A stretch of 64,000 nt of DNA from assembly GCA_945992055.1 (NCBI GenBank), contig CAMFVG010000110.1:1-64000 (forward strand). The letters are read 5' to 3'. This stretch comes from an uncultured Clostridia bacterium (GTDB lineage: Bacteria; Bacillota; Clostridia; Lachnospirales; Lachnospiraceae). The position numbers and the translations under genes are program-made. Positions 53,699-62,324 of the stretch are shown one piece after another. The notes below the pieces were generated by a model, which had not been told where the DNA came from, searched no databases, and was given only the letters and a program-made list of their open reading frames with translations. Position 1 is the stretch's first letter, and each line of letters opens with the position of its first letter.

Positions 53699-54338
53699 AA
53701 TTGTAAAACACTCTATTTCTTTCCTCTTCTGACTCTAAATCTTCTTCTGACATATACTTTTCATACATAGATTCTAAAACAAACGATGCTATAACCATAT
53801 ATAAAGTTGGTAATACAAAAATTAAAATCGGCCACATAAAAAGCAACACGATTGCTACAGCAAACAGCAACAATAATAATAATGAGCGCAGAATATGACG
53901 GATTCCCATAAGTGCACAATTTTTCATAATCGCTTTTAACTTATTTTCAAAGCGTGCTATATGCGGGAATACTTGAAGCATCCAAATGACAACCAAACAA
54001 ATCGAAATAATATTAAAAATCAACATTGCCTTATTTGGCACCATTTTTACAAAAAACAAGCAATTTGAAATAAGCAGCCAATATGCCACCATCATAAGCA
54101 ACCATACAATGGTAGACTGTTTGAAATTCGTTTTAAACGCATGCCAAAATTCACGCCAAACATGGCTTCTGTCGTGACGAATCACCTTGTTAGCCGTGTA
54201 ATATAATGCCGTTGTTGCAGCACCCGCTGTGACAATCGGAATGGAAAACAGAATCCACAAAAAATTCAAGAACACACAATCCACAATCTTATTGAGCGTT
54301 CTTATGATTCCGCTATCGTAACTAAATAACTTTCCCAT
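53697..54338 (-). CDS. DUF624 (YesL-like) membrane protein
   Basis: 213 residues with five or so hydrophobic helices (LNFLWILFSIPIVTAGAATTALYY near 25; STIVWLLMMVAYWLLI; MLIFNIISICLVVIWML; LLLLLLFAVAIVLLFMWPI; IFVLPTLYMVIAS) and an acidic C-terminus. It is recognised by the N-terminal block of the YesL family, whose members are often encoded with sugar ABC importers and polysaccharide-use genes. No importer is next to it here. Last gene of the minus-strand arm of the carbohydrate region. Confidence 0.85.
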   Translation of the reverse strand: MGKLFSYDSGIIRTLNKIVDCVFLNFLWILFSIPIVTAGAATTALYYTANKVIRHDRSHVWREFWHAFKTNFKQSTIVWLLMMVAYWLLISNCLFFVKMVPNKAMLIFNIISICLVVIWMLQVFPHIARFENKLKAIMKNCALMGIRHILRSLLLLLLFAVAIVLLFMWPILIFVLPTLYMVIASFVLESMYEKYMSEEDLESEEERNRVFYN

Positions 54339-54390
54339 TTTGTTCCTCCATATTTATCAAAAGTTTCCCTCATACTCTCTGATAAATAGA

Positions 54391-54421
54391 CAAGCCCACC
54401 AGTGTCTGCCTGATGGGCTTG
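54391..54421 (-). terminator. Strong hairpin after the NagB-like gene
   Basis: 12-bp stem CAAGCCCATCAG/CTGGTGGGCTTG (one G-U) with a 7-nt loop, 12 nt after the stop codon. There is no clean T-run, so it may be a weak terminator or a 3'-stabilising stem. Confidence 0.55.
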
Positions 54422-54433
54422 AACATCTAAAAA

Positions 54434-55417
54434 TTAGTATCCTACTTTTTCCCAGCATTCAAATGGAGCTGCAAGTTCATCACTAACTAAAACTTGAGTC
54501 TTCATTAACTGTAACATAGAACTTGGAACTTCTGGTGTTACAGGTCCGTGAAGTACAAGACGTGATGTCATTCTCTGCCATGATGAGAATGTTCCATTTG
54601 TCATCAATGCATGAACTTCGATACGTTCTCTTGCATTCTTAACGTCAACAGGTCCGATTGTAGCCGCACATGGTGGTACAGCTTGGATATATCCTGACTG
54701 ACCAAACACACCGTGAAGTGAGTTTTGAGCTACTGTCAACGGATGTAATTTCACAAGACGAGCTTCCATATTAAGCCATTCTTCAATTCCAGCATCTCCT
54801 GTTGCCTTTGGCATGAATTCCGGTACTGGATCAATGAATGCCATATGACCTGTCCATCCTGGTGATGAAGAACAGATATCTGCTCCACCTTCACCGATTT
54901 CTGTGATCATTTTTGAGTAATATCCAATGTTTTCTGTTGTTGGATAGTGTACGTTTTCTAATGGCATACGTAATTTTGGATCAATTTGGTATACGAAGTA
55001 TTTCAACATTGAGTGTGCAAAACCTGCTTCGTATGTTTCTGGAGCGATACGTCCCATATCATCTGCCCATTCATCCATAGCGAAGATGTGTAAGTTTCTA
55101 CAATCTACTTGGAAGTAGTTAATCAATTGAGCAAGCGGAATGTATGTATCCGGCTCTGGATTTCCAAGAATCATTGTGTATTTTTTGCCAGCCTCTGAAG
55201 CAGCTTTTAATCTAGAGAATAATGTTGCAATCAAAACCGGATGTGGATTCATCATAACTTTGATGTTGAATTCCGGATGATGCCATGCCTCTCTTTTTTC
55301 TAAATCCGTTCCGCTGATTTGGCGAAGACGTTCGCAAAGCTCTCTGTCTTTAAATGGTACATAATCAGCACATTTAAAGTCAAATTTCGTTGCTGGATCA
55401 TAAATAATGTCTTTCAT
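54434..55417 (-). CDS. NagB-like isomerase/deaminase family protein
   Basis: 327 residues from ATG 55417 (GGAG 11 nt upstream). NagB/6-phosphogluconolactonase-type fold: MILGNPEPDTYIPLAQLIN, then HIFAMDEWADDMG, where NagB has its catalytic Asp, and SSSPGWTGHMAFIDPVPEF, where NagB has GIGPDGHIAFNEP. The protein is longer than glucosamine-6-phosphate deaminase (about 240) and divergent around the active site, so it is probably an isomerase or deaminase of a different sugar phosphate. Downstream of the ceramidase-like gene. Confidence 0.82.
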   Translation of the reverse strand: MKDIIYDPATKFDFKCADYVPFKDRELCERLRQISGTDLEKREAWHHPEFNIKVMMNPHPVLIATLFSRLKAASEAGKKYTMILGNPEPDTYIPLAQLINYFQVDCRNLHIFAMDEWADDMGRIAPETYEAGFAHSMLKYFVYQIDPKLRMPLENVHYPTTENIGYYSKMITEIGEGGADICSSSPGWTGHMAFIDPVPEFMPKATGDAGIEEWLNMEARLVKLHPLTVAQNSLHGVFGQSGYIQAVPPCAATIGPVDVKNARERIEVHALMTNGTFSSWQRMTSRLVLHGPVTPEVPSSMLQLMKTQVLVSDELAAPFECWEKVGY

Positions 55418-55500
55418 TTTTTTGTAATCTCCTTTCATTGGTGACATTTTTCATTTATTAAGACGCAACGCATATTTTCCGTTGCGATCATAACCTCTCA

Positions 55501-56844
55501 TTATCGCAAATCTGCCAATAATTTTCTTCCTTCGTCAATAAGCAATTTGTCTACGCCTGCTCTGAAGTTCGAACTTCTCGCCTCGTAACCTCCTTGCTCG
55601 TAAGCATCATACATCGGGAAGTATCCCTCGTAACCATTTGTGATACATGTCGGCACGACCATATCCCAACCTTCTGTTTCTTTTAATGCCTTGCCAATTC
55701 CCATAAACGGTTCCCCTGGGAAACCAAGCATCACAACATCTCCGATCGCCACACCGGATAATTCCATTTCAAACGCTTCCGGCCCATGCTCTAATCGAAC
55801 CATGCGTCCTGCTTCGGCAACAATTGTGGTAAGCATCATTCCTTCATACGGAAGTTCATCATCCTTACCTGCGTTATGTAAGTCATTAATACGATGTGCT
55901 TCTGGCATATCCTCTGGTTTCGGCATATTTGATGGCACTTGAATTGTGCGCTGTTTGCACTTTAATGTTTCCACATCGACATACTGTACCTTATCAAACA
56001 CTTGTAAAACGCCGCCTGTAATCACACGACCTATGTACCTTGCGTGTTCGTACCCTCTGGAAACGTCATCAAAATCCATAAACATACCATTTAAATATCC
56101 ACCCGTCGGGTGTACATTCACATGGTTGATATCTCCTTGTAAACCATTGAAGAAAATACATTTTGTGTTATCCAACACTTTTTCCACTGTTCTTCTTACG
56201 AATCCCGGCCAGTCTGCCGATATTTTGCATCCACCCACAACATCAGGATGATTTCCAAAGTTTGCAAGAACAATGGTTTCACCAGCTTCACGGTCAAAAC
56301 GAATCACACTAACACCATCATCGATTTCACCAACCGGTTCTACAATATCCGGATTGTTTACTCCCGGATTTGTCTTCACGCTTCCATCTTTCATACGGTA
56401 GCGACGGACAAATGCAACATTTGGAGCCTTTCCAATACCCCATCCCATCTTGGCCGGCTTCAAATCTTCCAAAGCCATAACTGCTGCATCGGTCATCTTC
56501 CGTTTTACAGTTTGATAATATTCTTGCTCTAAAACTTCTTCCGCATCCTTTGTAATTGGAGGTGCAGTGTGTGTATGTGTTCCATGAATATAAATGGACT
56601 CTGCTGAAAGGCCTGTAGCCTCCATAATACTCTCTTTAAACTCTGCTACTGCATTTCTCTTAACACCTGCATTATCAATACTTAAAAAAACAGCTCTTTC
56701 TTCTCCGCAGGCCAATGCCAACGCATTGATCTCCAATTCATCCAACACGCCCTCAGCGTAGCGAGGAACGAAATATCCTTCTAACCAAATCCCCATCATA
56801 GGAGTGACATTTACACGACTAAATCCAGCTTTCAACTTATTCAT
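55501..56844 (-). CDS. Neutral/alkaline ceramidase N-terminal-like hydrolase
   Basis: 447 residues from ATG 56844 (GGAG 9 nt upstream). It starts KAGFSRVNVTPMMGIWLEGYF and has the metal/active-site segments HGTHTHTAPPITKD near residue 100 and VLANFGNHPDVVGG, as in the ceramidase N-terminal fold. Bacterial members without a signal peptide, like this one, are cytosolic and of unknown substrate; real ceramidase activity is unlikely. First gene of the minus-strand arm (then NagB-like and DUF624). Confidence 0.82.
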   Translation of the reverse strand: MNKLKAGFSRVNVTPMMGIWLEGYFVPRYAEGVLDELEINALALACGEERAVFLSIDNAGVKRNAVAEFKESIMEATGLSAESIYIHGTHTHTAPPITKDAEEVLEQEYYQTVKRKMTDAAVMALEDLKPAKMGWGIGKAPNVAFVRRYRMKDGSVKTNPGVNNPDIVEPVGEIDDGVSVIRFDREAGETIVLANFGNHPDVVGGCKISADWPGFVRRTVEKVLDNTKCIFFNGLQGDINHVNVHPTGGYLNGMFMDFDDVSRGYEHARYIGRVITGGVLQVFDKVQYVDVETLKCKQRTIQVPSNMPKPEDMPEAHRINDLHNAGKDDELPYEGMMLTTIVAEAGRMVRLEHGPEAFEMELSGVAIGDVVMLGFPGEPFMGIGKALKETEGWDMVVPTCITNGYEGYFPMYDAYEQGGYEARSSNFRAGVDKLLIDEGRKLLADLR

Positions 56845-56903
56845 AAGTATTTTCTCCATTCTGCCACTTTGGCCCGTTTTCCATAATAAACCTAGTTACA
56901 AAT

Positions 56904-56932
56904 ATTCTAATATGAGACCTCTTTAATGTCAA
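56904..56932 (-). promoter_or_regulatory. Promoter of the ceramidase-like/NagB-like arm
   Basis: Minus-strand TTGACA, 17-bp spacer, TAGAAT. It is nearly identical to the divergent promoter 15 bp away. Confidence 0.87.
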
Positions 56933-56936
56933 GTGA

Positions 56937-56949
56937 AATAACAGTTATT
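56937..56949. promoter_or_regulatory. Palindromic candidate operator between the divergent promoters
   Basis: AATAACAGTTATT is a perfect 6-bp inverted repeat around a central A. It lies between the two -35 boxes and overlaps the first two bases of the plus-strand one. Its central position suits a regulator acting on both arms; no regulator gene is in the neighbourhood. Confidence 0.6.
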
Positions 56950-56976
56950 GACAAGAATTTAAAAGCGTTATAGAAT
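56948..56976 (+). promoter_or_regulatory. Promoter of the TIM-like/YjbQ/kinase operon
   Basis: Consensus TTGACA, 17-bp spacer, TAGAAT, about 65 nt before the first start codon. Confidence 0.88.
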
Positions 56977-57039
56977 TAGTATGGTGGAATTTAAATGGAA
57001 GTAAAACACCCAAAATAACAAAAGAAAGGTTGCGAAAAT

Positions 57040-57741
57040 ATGTATACTGATTTTAAAATTAAACCGCCATTTTTCGAAGTTGGACCAAAAGCATTTCTCT
57101 ATGGAGAAGGCATGTTGAAATTGGCAAAAGTAATTGACAAAGTTGCCATGAAGTATGATGTAGATGTTATTGTGACACCACAATATACCGACATCAGTTT
57201 GTTGGCTAACAATACGGAGCGCATTCTTGTGTTTGCACAACACATGGATTACCTCCCAGTAGGTAGAGGGCTCGGCTCTGTCCTTCCGGAAGCGGTAAAA
57301 GCTGCAGGTGCTGTTGGTGTTATGCTCAATCACGCTGAAAAGCCTCTTACATTGGAAGAAATTGAGAAAACAATCATTCGTGCAGATGAAGTAGGACTTG
57401 CTACTATCGTATGTGCTGATACAGTTGAAGATATTGTTAATATTGCTAAATTAGGACCAAACTTGCTTGTTGCTGAACCTACTGAATTAATCGGAACAGG
57501 TCAGACAAGTGATGCAAACTATGTAACACAGACTATCGAACAGGTACGTGCGATTAATCCTGATATTATGGTTCTCCAGGGAGCAGGTATCTCAAACGGT
57601 CAAGACGTTTACAATACAATCAAGCTCGGAGCTCAAGCTACGGGATGCACCAGCGGCATTATTAAAGCTGAAGATCCATATGCCATGGTGGAAGAAATGC
57701 TGTATTCACTGCGCAAAGCGTGGGATGAATTACATAAATAA
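57040..57741 (+). CDS. Triosephosphate-isomerase-like protein
   Basis: 233 residues, TIM-barrel. It has the TIM catalytic layout in the short archaeal-like form: N-terminal PPFFEVGPKAFLYG, VGVMLNHAEKPL carrying the His region, catalytic Glu in LVAEPTELIGTG (about residue 146), and the phosphate loops GAGISNGQDV and GCTSGIIKA. Lacking a glycolytic context, and encoded with a kinase and a NagB-like isomerase, it more likely isomerises another short sugar phosphate, as LerI/EryH-type TIM homologs do for erythrulose phosphate. That is inference. First gene of a three-gene operon. Confidence 0.85.
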   Translation: MYTDFKIKPPFFEVGPKAFLYGEGMLKLAKVIDKVAMKYDVDVIVTPQYTDISLLANNTERILVFAQHMDYLPVGRGLGSVLPEAVKAAGAVGVMLNHAEKPLTLEEIEKTIIRADEVGLATIVCADTVEDIVNIAKLGPNLLVAEPTELIGTGQTSDANYVTQTIEQVRAINPDIMVLQGAGISNGQDVYNTIKLGAQATGCTSGIIKAEDPYAMVEEMLYSLRKAWDELHK

Positions 57742-57767
57742 TTTATTATCTTTAGGAGGAAAACAAC

Positions 57768-58394
57768 ATGGATTTTAAAGTAGTACAAAAAGAAATTCAA
57801 TTACAATCAAGAGGATGGGTTCCGACTTTTCATGATATTTCAAGAGAAGTTGTAGAAATCGCCGAAGCTTCAGGAATCAAAAATGGTACTGTTTCTGTAG
57901 TTTCTCATCACACAACATGTTCTGTTATGGTTCAGGAATGTTCTCATGACATTGACACTTTCGATTTAGAATATTTACAACATGATTTACTTGACATCAT
58001 GCGTAAAATGATTCCTGACTACGCTGAAGAAGGGCAATACCGTCATCCGGGTCCACTTCATGCACAGTTCGGCCGTTATGTAAATGAACCTGGTAACTTT
58101 ACAAGTATGAACACTGACGGACATCTTCGTAGCGTATTCTTTGGAAGAAGCGAAACTATCACATTGAAAGACGGTAAATTAGATGCTGGTGAATTCGCAC
58201 ACATCTACTTCATTGACTGGGATCATGTACGTGCTCGTAAGAGACAAGTTAATGTTACTGTAATGGGAACAACAGAGGATGTTGAAGACAGAAAATTCAA
58301 CAACGGTGAAATCGTAGATACAAATCACATCTTCACAGAAGATGAAAAAGCTTACGATTTACACTATGATTTACAATTAAAAGGAAGAAGATAA
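57768..58394 (+). CDS. Enlarged YjbQ (UPF0047) family protein
   Basis: 208 residues against about 140 for the usual YjbQ. Family marks: VSHHTTCSVMVQE near residue 45, HDIDTFDLEYLQHDLLDIM, QYRHP, TDGHLRSVFFGRSETI and DGKLDAGEFAHIYFIDWD. Where the family normally has GTWQ there is GEFAH, and there is an insert around PLHAQFGRYVNEPGNFTS plus a C-terminal extension of about 30 residues. YjbQ proteins show weak thiamin-phosphate-synthase activity; the physiological role is not settled. The stop overlaps the kinase start (TAATG). Confidence 0.85.
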   Translation: MDFKVVQKEIQLQSRGWVPTFHDISREVVEIAEASGIKNGTVSVVSHHTTCSVMVQECSHDIDTFDLEYLQHDLLDIMRKMIPDYAEEGQYRHPGPLHAQFGRYVNEPGNFTSMNTDGHLRSVFFGRSETITLKDGKLDAGEFAHIYFIDWDHVRARKRQVNVTVMGTTEDVEDRKFNNGEIVDTNHIFTEDEKAYDLHYDLQLKGRR

Positions 58395-59794
58395 TGAGAT
58401 ATTTATTAGGCGTTGACGTTGGTACTACTTCTCTTAAAGCAGTGCTTTTTGACGAAAATACCAACCCAGTAAAAACAGTCGTAAAAGACTATACATTAAA
58501 CGCTACAGATAATATCGTGGAATTTCCCGCAGAGCAATACTGGGTATTATTCTCAGAAGCTTTAGATGAAATTACAAAAGACTATGATGTATTCGCACTG
58601 AGTATTGATACTCAGTGCGAAACTTTAATTGTAACAGATTCTGAAGGAAATGCTCTGACAGATGCAATTGTTTGGTTGGATAACCGCGCTGTAGCCGAAG
58701 CGGAAGCTATTGAAAAACATTTTGGAACAAAGAAAGTATATGAAGTAACCGGACAACCGGAAATCATTGCTACATGGCCGGCAGCTAAACTTCTTTGGTT
58801 AAAGGAAAATCGTCAGGATATCTGGCCGAAAATCAATAAAATCTTTTTATTGGAAGACTATCTTCTCTATAAATTAACCGGTGAATTCGTTACCGAAAAA
58901 ACATTGCAATCTTCTACCATCTATTATGACATTCATAACGATGCATGGTGGAATGAAATGTTGGATTTTATCGGCGTATCCGAAAAACAATTACCACGAT
59001 TATGTAACAGTGGTGAACTCGTTGGAGAATATAAAGGAATTAAGATTGCCACAAGTGCAATGGATCAAGTTGCCGGTGCAATCGGAGCCGGTGTTGTAAA
59101 ACCCGGAATCGTCAGCGAAATGACCGGCACAACTATGGCCGTGTTTGTTCCTACGGACAAAGCACCGGAATATGTGGAAGGAAGCAAAATTCCTTGTCAT
59201 ATGAACTACGATGGAAATTTTGCACTACTTATCTTCTCTGCTACTGCAGGAATGGCACTTAAATGGTTCCGCAATAATCTCTGTGAAGATTTTTCATTTG
59301 ATGATTTAAATGTATTAGCAGAAAAAGTAGATGCAGGGAGCAACGGACTAACATTCCTTCCGTACCTTTGCGGTTCTACAATGCCAAAATACAATCCAGA
59401 TGCAAGAGGTATCTTCCATGGTCTCACTTTAGAGCATACTCGCGGACATTTCGTGCGCAGTATCATGGAGGCGGTTTCTTCCATGCTCAAGAGTTATTTG
59501 GATTATCTGGGTGTTGATTGTGAGGAAATCCGCTCTATGGGCGGCGGTGCAAAAAGCGATGTTTGGTTACAAATAAAATCAGACATGTGTAACAAGCGAA
59601 TCGTTACACTAAAAAATGATGAAACAGCATGTCTCGGTTCAGCAATCCTTGCAGGTGTTGCTGCCGGCCTCTTTGAAAGTGTCGAGGAGGCCTGCAAAAA
59701 AGCAGTTATTATAAACAAAACATACACGCCAAGCGGAACCGATTATACGGATTGTTATCAAAGATTCGTAGAACTAGAAGACAAAAATGTTTAA
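58394..59794 (+). CDS. FGGY-family carbohydrate kinase
   Basis: 466 residues, two actin-like ATPase domains. Phosphate-1 loop YLLGVDVGTTSLKAVLFDE at the start, then IVWLDNRAVAEAEAI, and in the second domain MTGTTMAVFVPT and SMGGGAKSDVWLQIKSDM near residue 380. Xylulokinase-like in outline, but FGGY kinases cover pentuloses, polyols, glycerol and erythritol, and the acceptor cannot be chosen from sequence. Translationally coupled to the YjbQ-like gene, so the operon is TIM-like, YjbQ-like, kinase. Confidence 0.9.
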   Translation: MRYLLGVDVGTTSLKAVLFDENTNPVKTVVKDYTLNATDNIVEFPAEQYWVLFSEALDEITKDYDVFALSIDTQCETLIVTDSEGNALTDAIVWLDNRAVAEAEAIEKHFGTKKVYEVTGQPEIIATWPAAKLLWLKENRQDIWPKINKIFLLEDYLLYKLTGEFVTEKTLQSSTIYYDIHNDAWWNEMLDFIGVSEKQLPRLCNSGELVGEYKGIKIATSAMDQVAGAIGAGVVKPGIVSEMTGTTMAVFVPTDKAPEYVEGSKIPCHMNYDGNFALLIFSATAGMALKWFRNNLCEDFSFDDLNVLAEKVDAGSNGLTFLPYLCGSTMPKYNPDARGIFHGLTLEHTRGHFVRSIMEAVSSMLKSYLDYLGVDCEEIRSMGGGAKSDVWLQIKSDMCNKRIVTLKNDETACLGSAILAGVAAGLFESVEEACKKAVIINKTYTPSGTDYTDCYQRFVELEDKNV

Positions 59795-59798
59795 AACT

Positions 59799-59827
59799 AA
59801 AAGGAACCTAATTTAGGTTCCTTTTCT
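59799..59827. terminator. Bidirectional terminator between the kinase and glxK
   Basis: 12-bp stem AAAAGGAACCTA/TAGGTTCCTTTT with a 3-nt loop; A- and T-runs on either side. Confidence 0.92.
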
Positions 59828-60955
59828 TTATCGCATAAATACGCGCATAATATTTTTTGCAACTTGCTTAATTAATGTCTTTCCATTCTCCATTGCATAT
59901 TCCAATGTCATTGGTCCATTCGCAATACTAAACATGGCCGAAATTCCACATTCTAACAGCGCATCACTGTCTTCACGAACGCCTCCTCCAATTGCTATAA
60001 CCGGAACATTCTTCTCTTTCGCACGCATTCCTATTCCATATAGCACTTTTCCTTGTACAGATTGACCATCGATTCTTCCCTCTCCCGTAATTACGAGATT
60101 CGCATCTTGAAGTTCTTTCTCAAATCCACAGACATCAAGCACGATATCAATACCCGCCGCAAACTTTGCTTTGCAAAAGGCAAGAAGAGCAAATCCAAGA
60201 CCACCGGCAGCACCAGCTCCCGGGCAAATACTAAAATCTTCTCCTAAAGTTTCTTTGCTTACCTTTGCGAAATTTCCCAATGCTGCATCTAATTTTTCTA
60301 CCATCTCTGGCGTAGCACCCTTTTGTGGACCATATACTGCTGATGCCCCATTTTGTCCAACCAATGGATTCGTCACATCACAAGCCACCGTAATTTCCGT
60401 GTCAAAAATTCTTTGGTCAAACTCGCTCATATCAATATCATACAAATCAGCAAGGGCACCACCGCCTAGTGGTAGTGCATCACCATTTTTATCCTTAAAG
60501 ACTGCTCCCAACGCCATCAAGGCTCCTGCACCGCCGTCATTGGTAGCCGAACCACCAATTCCGATAATCATCTTCCTGCATCCACGCTCCAAAGCTGCTT
60601 TCATCAATTCACCTGTTCCATAGGTGGTTGCAATCATTGGATTTTTTTCATCCACAGGTACCATAGGTAATCCAGAAGCTTGTGCCATCTCAATAATCGC
60701 AACTTCTCCCTGCTCAATAGTTGCATAACTTGCAGTTGCATCCTCTCCCATTGGTCCACACACAGACAACTCATGTATTTCAGCCGGTACACAACTTGCA
60801 ATTGCATCTATTGTTCCCTCGCCTCCGTCAGCAACCGGCATAATCACTGTTTTTGCATCTTTATTCACTTCTAAGACAGCCTCTTCTATACTCTTTGCAA
60901 CATCAACTGCTGACACACTTCCTTTGAAGGAATCTGGGGAAACAATAATCTTCAT
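59828..60955 (-). CDS. glxK: Glycerate 2-kinase (GlxK/GarK type)
   Basis: Phosphorylates glycerate to 2-phosphoglycerate with ATP, feeding glycolysis. 375 residues, normal. Starts MKIIVSPDSFKGSVSAVDVA; contains VMPVADGGEGTIDAI, IIGIGGSATNDGGAGALMALGA and CPGAGAAGGLGFALLA, all conserved in the family. It lies convergent with the kinase operon and 16 nt upstream of dnaJ on the same strand order; it is probably functionally tied to the carbohydrate region. Confidence 0.92.
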   Translation of the reverse strand: MKIIVSPDSFKGSVSAVDVAKSIEEAVLEVNKDAKTVIMPVADGGEGTIDAIASCVPAEIHELSVCGPMGEDATASYATIEQGEVAIIEMAQASGLPMVPVDEKNPMIATTYGTGELMKAALERGCRKMIIGIGGSATNDGGAGALMALGAVFKDKNGDALPLGGGALADLYDIDMSEFDQRIFDTEITVACDVTNPLVGQNGASAVYGPQKGATPEMVEKLDAALGNFAKVSKETLGEDFSICPGAGAAGGLGFALLAFCKAKFAAGIDIVLDVCGFEKELQDANLVITGEGRIDGQSVQGKVLYGIGMRAKEKNVPVIAIGGGVREDSDALLECGISAMFSIANGPMTLEYAMENGKTLIKQVAKNIMRVFMR

Positions 60956-60970
60956 AATTCATACGCTCCT

Positions 60971-62152
60971 TTAATCTTCAAAAGCTTCCTTTACTTTATC
61001 CATAAAGCCTTTTTTCTTGTTCTTCTTTTCTCCTACTTTTTCTGCTTCTTTCAGGGAATTCCCTGTTAGTTCATCAAATTTACGCAAAAGTTCCTTTGCT
61101 TCGGAACTTAATTTGCTCGGTGTTTGAATTTCTAATGTCACATAATGGTCTCCTCGTATCTTCTTATCACGAAGTGAGGGAACTCCTTTGCCACGAAGTC
61201 TCACCTTTGTACCCGTCTTCGTCCCTGATGCAATCGTATAAAGGACATCACCATCTACCGTTTTGATTCGTACATCTCCTCCCAAAGTTGCCTGGGCAAA
61301 ACTAATAGGTGCTGTGGAAAAGATATGCATATCCTGTCTTCCAAAAACAGGGTGTCTCGATACAGTTACTTCCACTAACAAATCCCCTCTCGGGCCACCA
61401 TTTATACCCGGTTCACCTTTTTCACGAATACGAATGCTCTGTCCATTATCAATACCTGCAGGTATGCTCACTGAAATTTTCTTTTTGCTCGAAACATATC
61501 CTGTCCCCGTACATTCCGGACATTTTTCACGGATGACCTTTCCAGAGCCATTACATTCCGGACAAGTCTGTACATTTTGCATAGTTCCAAAGAAAGACTG
61601 TGTCGTATATACCACTTGCCCACGCCCATTACATTTTGGACAAGTTTCCGGTGTTGTTCCCGATTTTGCTCCGGTTCCATTACATGTATTGCATGGATCC
61701 TTGATAACAACCTCTATTTCCTTCTCACACCCGAAGATTGCTTCCTCAAATGTGATTCTGACACCTTTGCGAATATTTGCGCCCTGCATCGGTCCATTGT
61801 AGGAACGTCTTGAGCGACGGTTTCCCCCAAACATATCTCCAAAAATATCCCCGAATATATCCGTGAAATCCATGCTTCCAAAATCAAAACCGCCGAAGCC
61901 ACCTGCGCCACCTGCACCTCCATCAAATGCTGCATGACCGAACTGATCATACTTTTGTTTCTTTTCCGGATCGCTTAATACGGCATATGCCTCTGACAAT
62001 TCTTTAAATTTTGCTTCTGCTTCTTTATCTCCCGGATTAGCATCCGGATGATATTTCTTACCTAAGGCTCTATATGCTTTTTTGATTGCTGCGGCGTCGG
62101 CATTTTTATCAACACCAAGCACCTCATAATAATCTCTTTTTGTTTCAGCCAT
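60971..62152 (-). CDS. dnaJ: Chaperone protein DnaJ
   Basis: Hsp40 co-chaperone of DnaK. 393 residues from ATG 62152 (AGAGG 9 nt upstream; the track start lies 12 codons earlier in the intergenic repeat region). J domain with HPD motif ([18 protein letters not shown]), a Gly-rich linker ([15 protein letters not shown]), and four zinc-finger repeats [24 protein letters not shown] and CPECTGTG. The substrate domain follows. Downstream of dnaK. Confidence 0.97.
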   Translation of the reverse strand: MAETKRDYYEVLGVDKNADAAAIKKAYRALGKKYHPDANPGDKEAEAKFKELSEAYAVLSDPEKKQKYDQFGHAAFDGGAGGAGGFGGFDFGSMDFTDIFGDIFGDMFGGNRRSRRSYNGPMQGANIRKGVRITFEEAIFGCEKEIEVVIKDPCNTCNGTGAKSGTTPETCPKCNGRGQVVYTTQSFFGTMQNVQTCPECNGSGKVIREKCPECTGTGYVSSKKKISVSIPAGIDNGQSIRIREKGEPGINGGPRGDLLVEVTVSRHPVFGRQDMHIFSTAPISFAQATLGGDVRIKTVDGDVLYTIASGTKTGTKVRLRGKGVPSLRDKKIRGDHYVTLEIQTPSKLSSEAKELLRKFDELTGNSLKEAEKVGEKKNKKKGFMDKVKEAFED

Positions 62153-62186
62153 TCTTATCTGCCTCTCTATCTTACATAGTGTCATC

Positions 62187-62323
62187 ACAGTTCAGCCATG
62201 AAGCTCGAATCCGCCACGCTACTTCTCGCTTTGGCAAAACACCGTACGCCAAATATCAGCACCATTTGCTAACATGCAAGCATGACGCATACAATGCTGA
62301 TATTTTTCACATGGCTAAACTGT
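62187..62323 (-). repeat. Nested inverted-repeat element between dnaK and dnaJ
   Basis: Outer arms ACAGTTCAGCCATG (62187-62200) and CATGGCTAAACTGT (62310-62323) pair over 14 bp with one G-U in the transcript. Inside them are a perfect 11-bp stem AAATATCAGCA/TGCTGATATTT (62251-62261 and 62295-62305), a TTTGGC/GCCAAA stem (62230-62253) and a CATGC-AA-GCATG hairpin. The element starts 1 nt after the dnaK stop and ends 35 nt before the dnaJ start. No T-run. It could be a mobile palindromic repeat, or an RNA that tunes dnaJ relative to dnaK. Confidence 0.7.
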
Positions 62324-62324
62324 A

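Noticed and set aside
61263-61802. Plus-strand 179-residue ORF inside dnaJ
   Set aside because: Mirror of the zinc-finger repeats of dnaJ; no independent signals.
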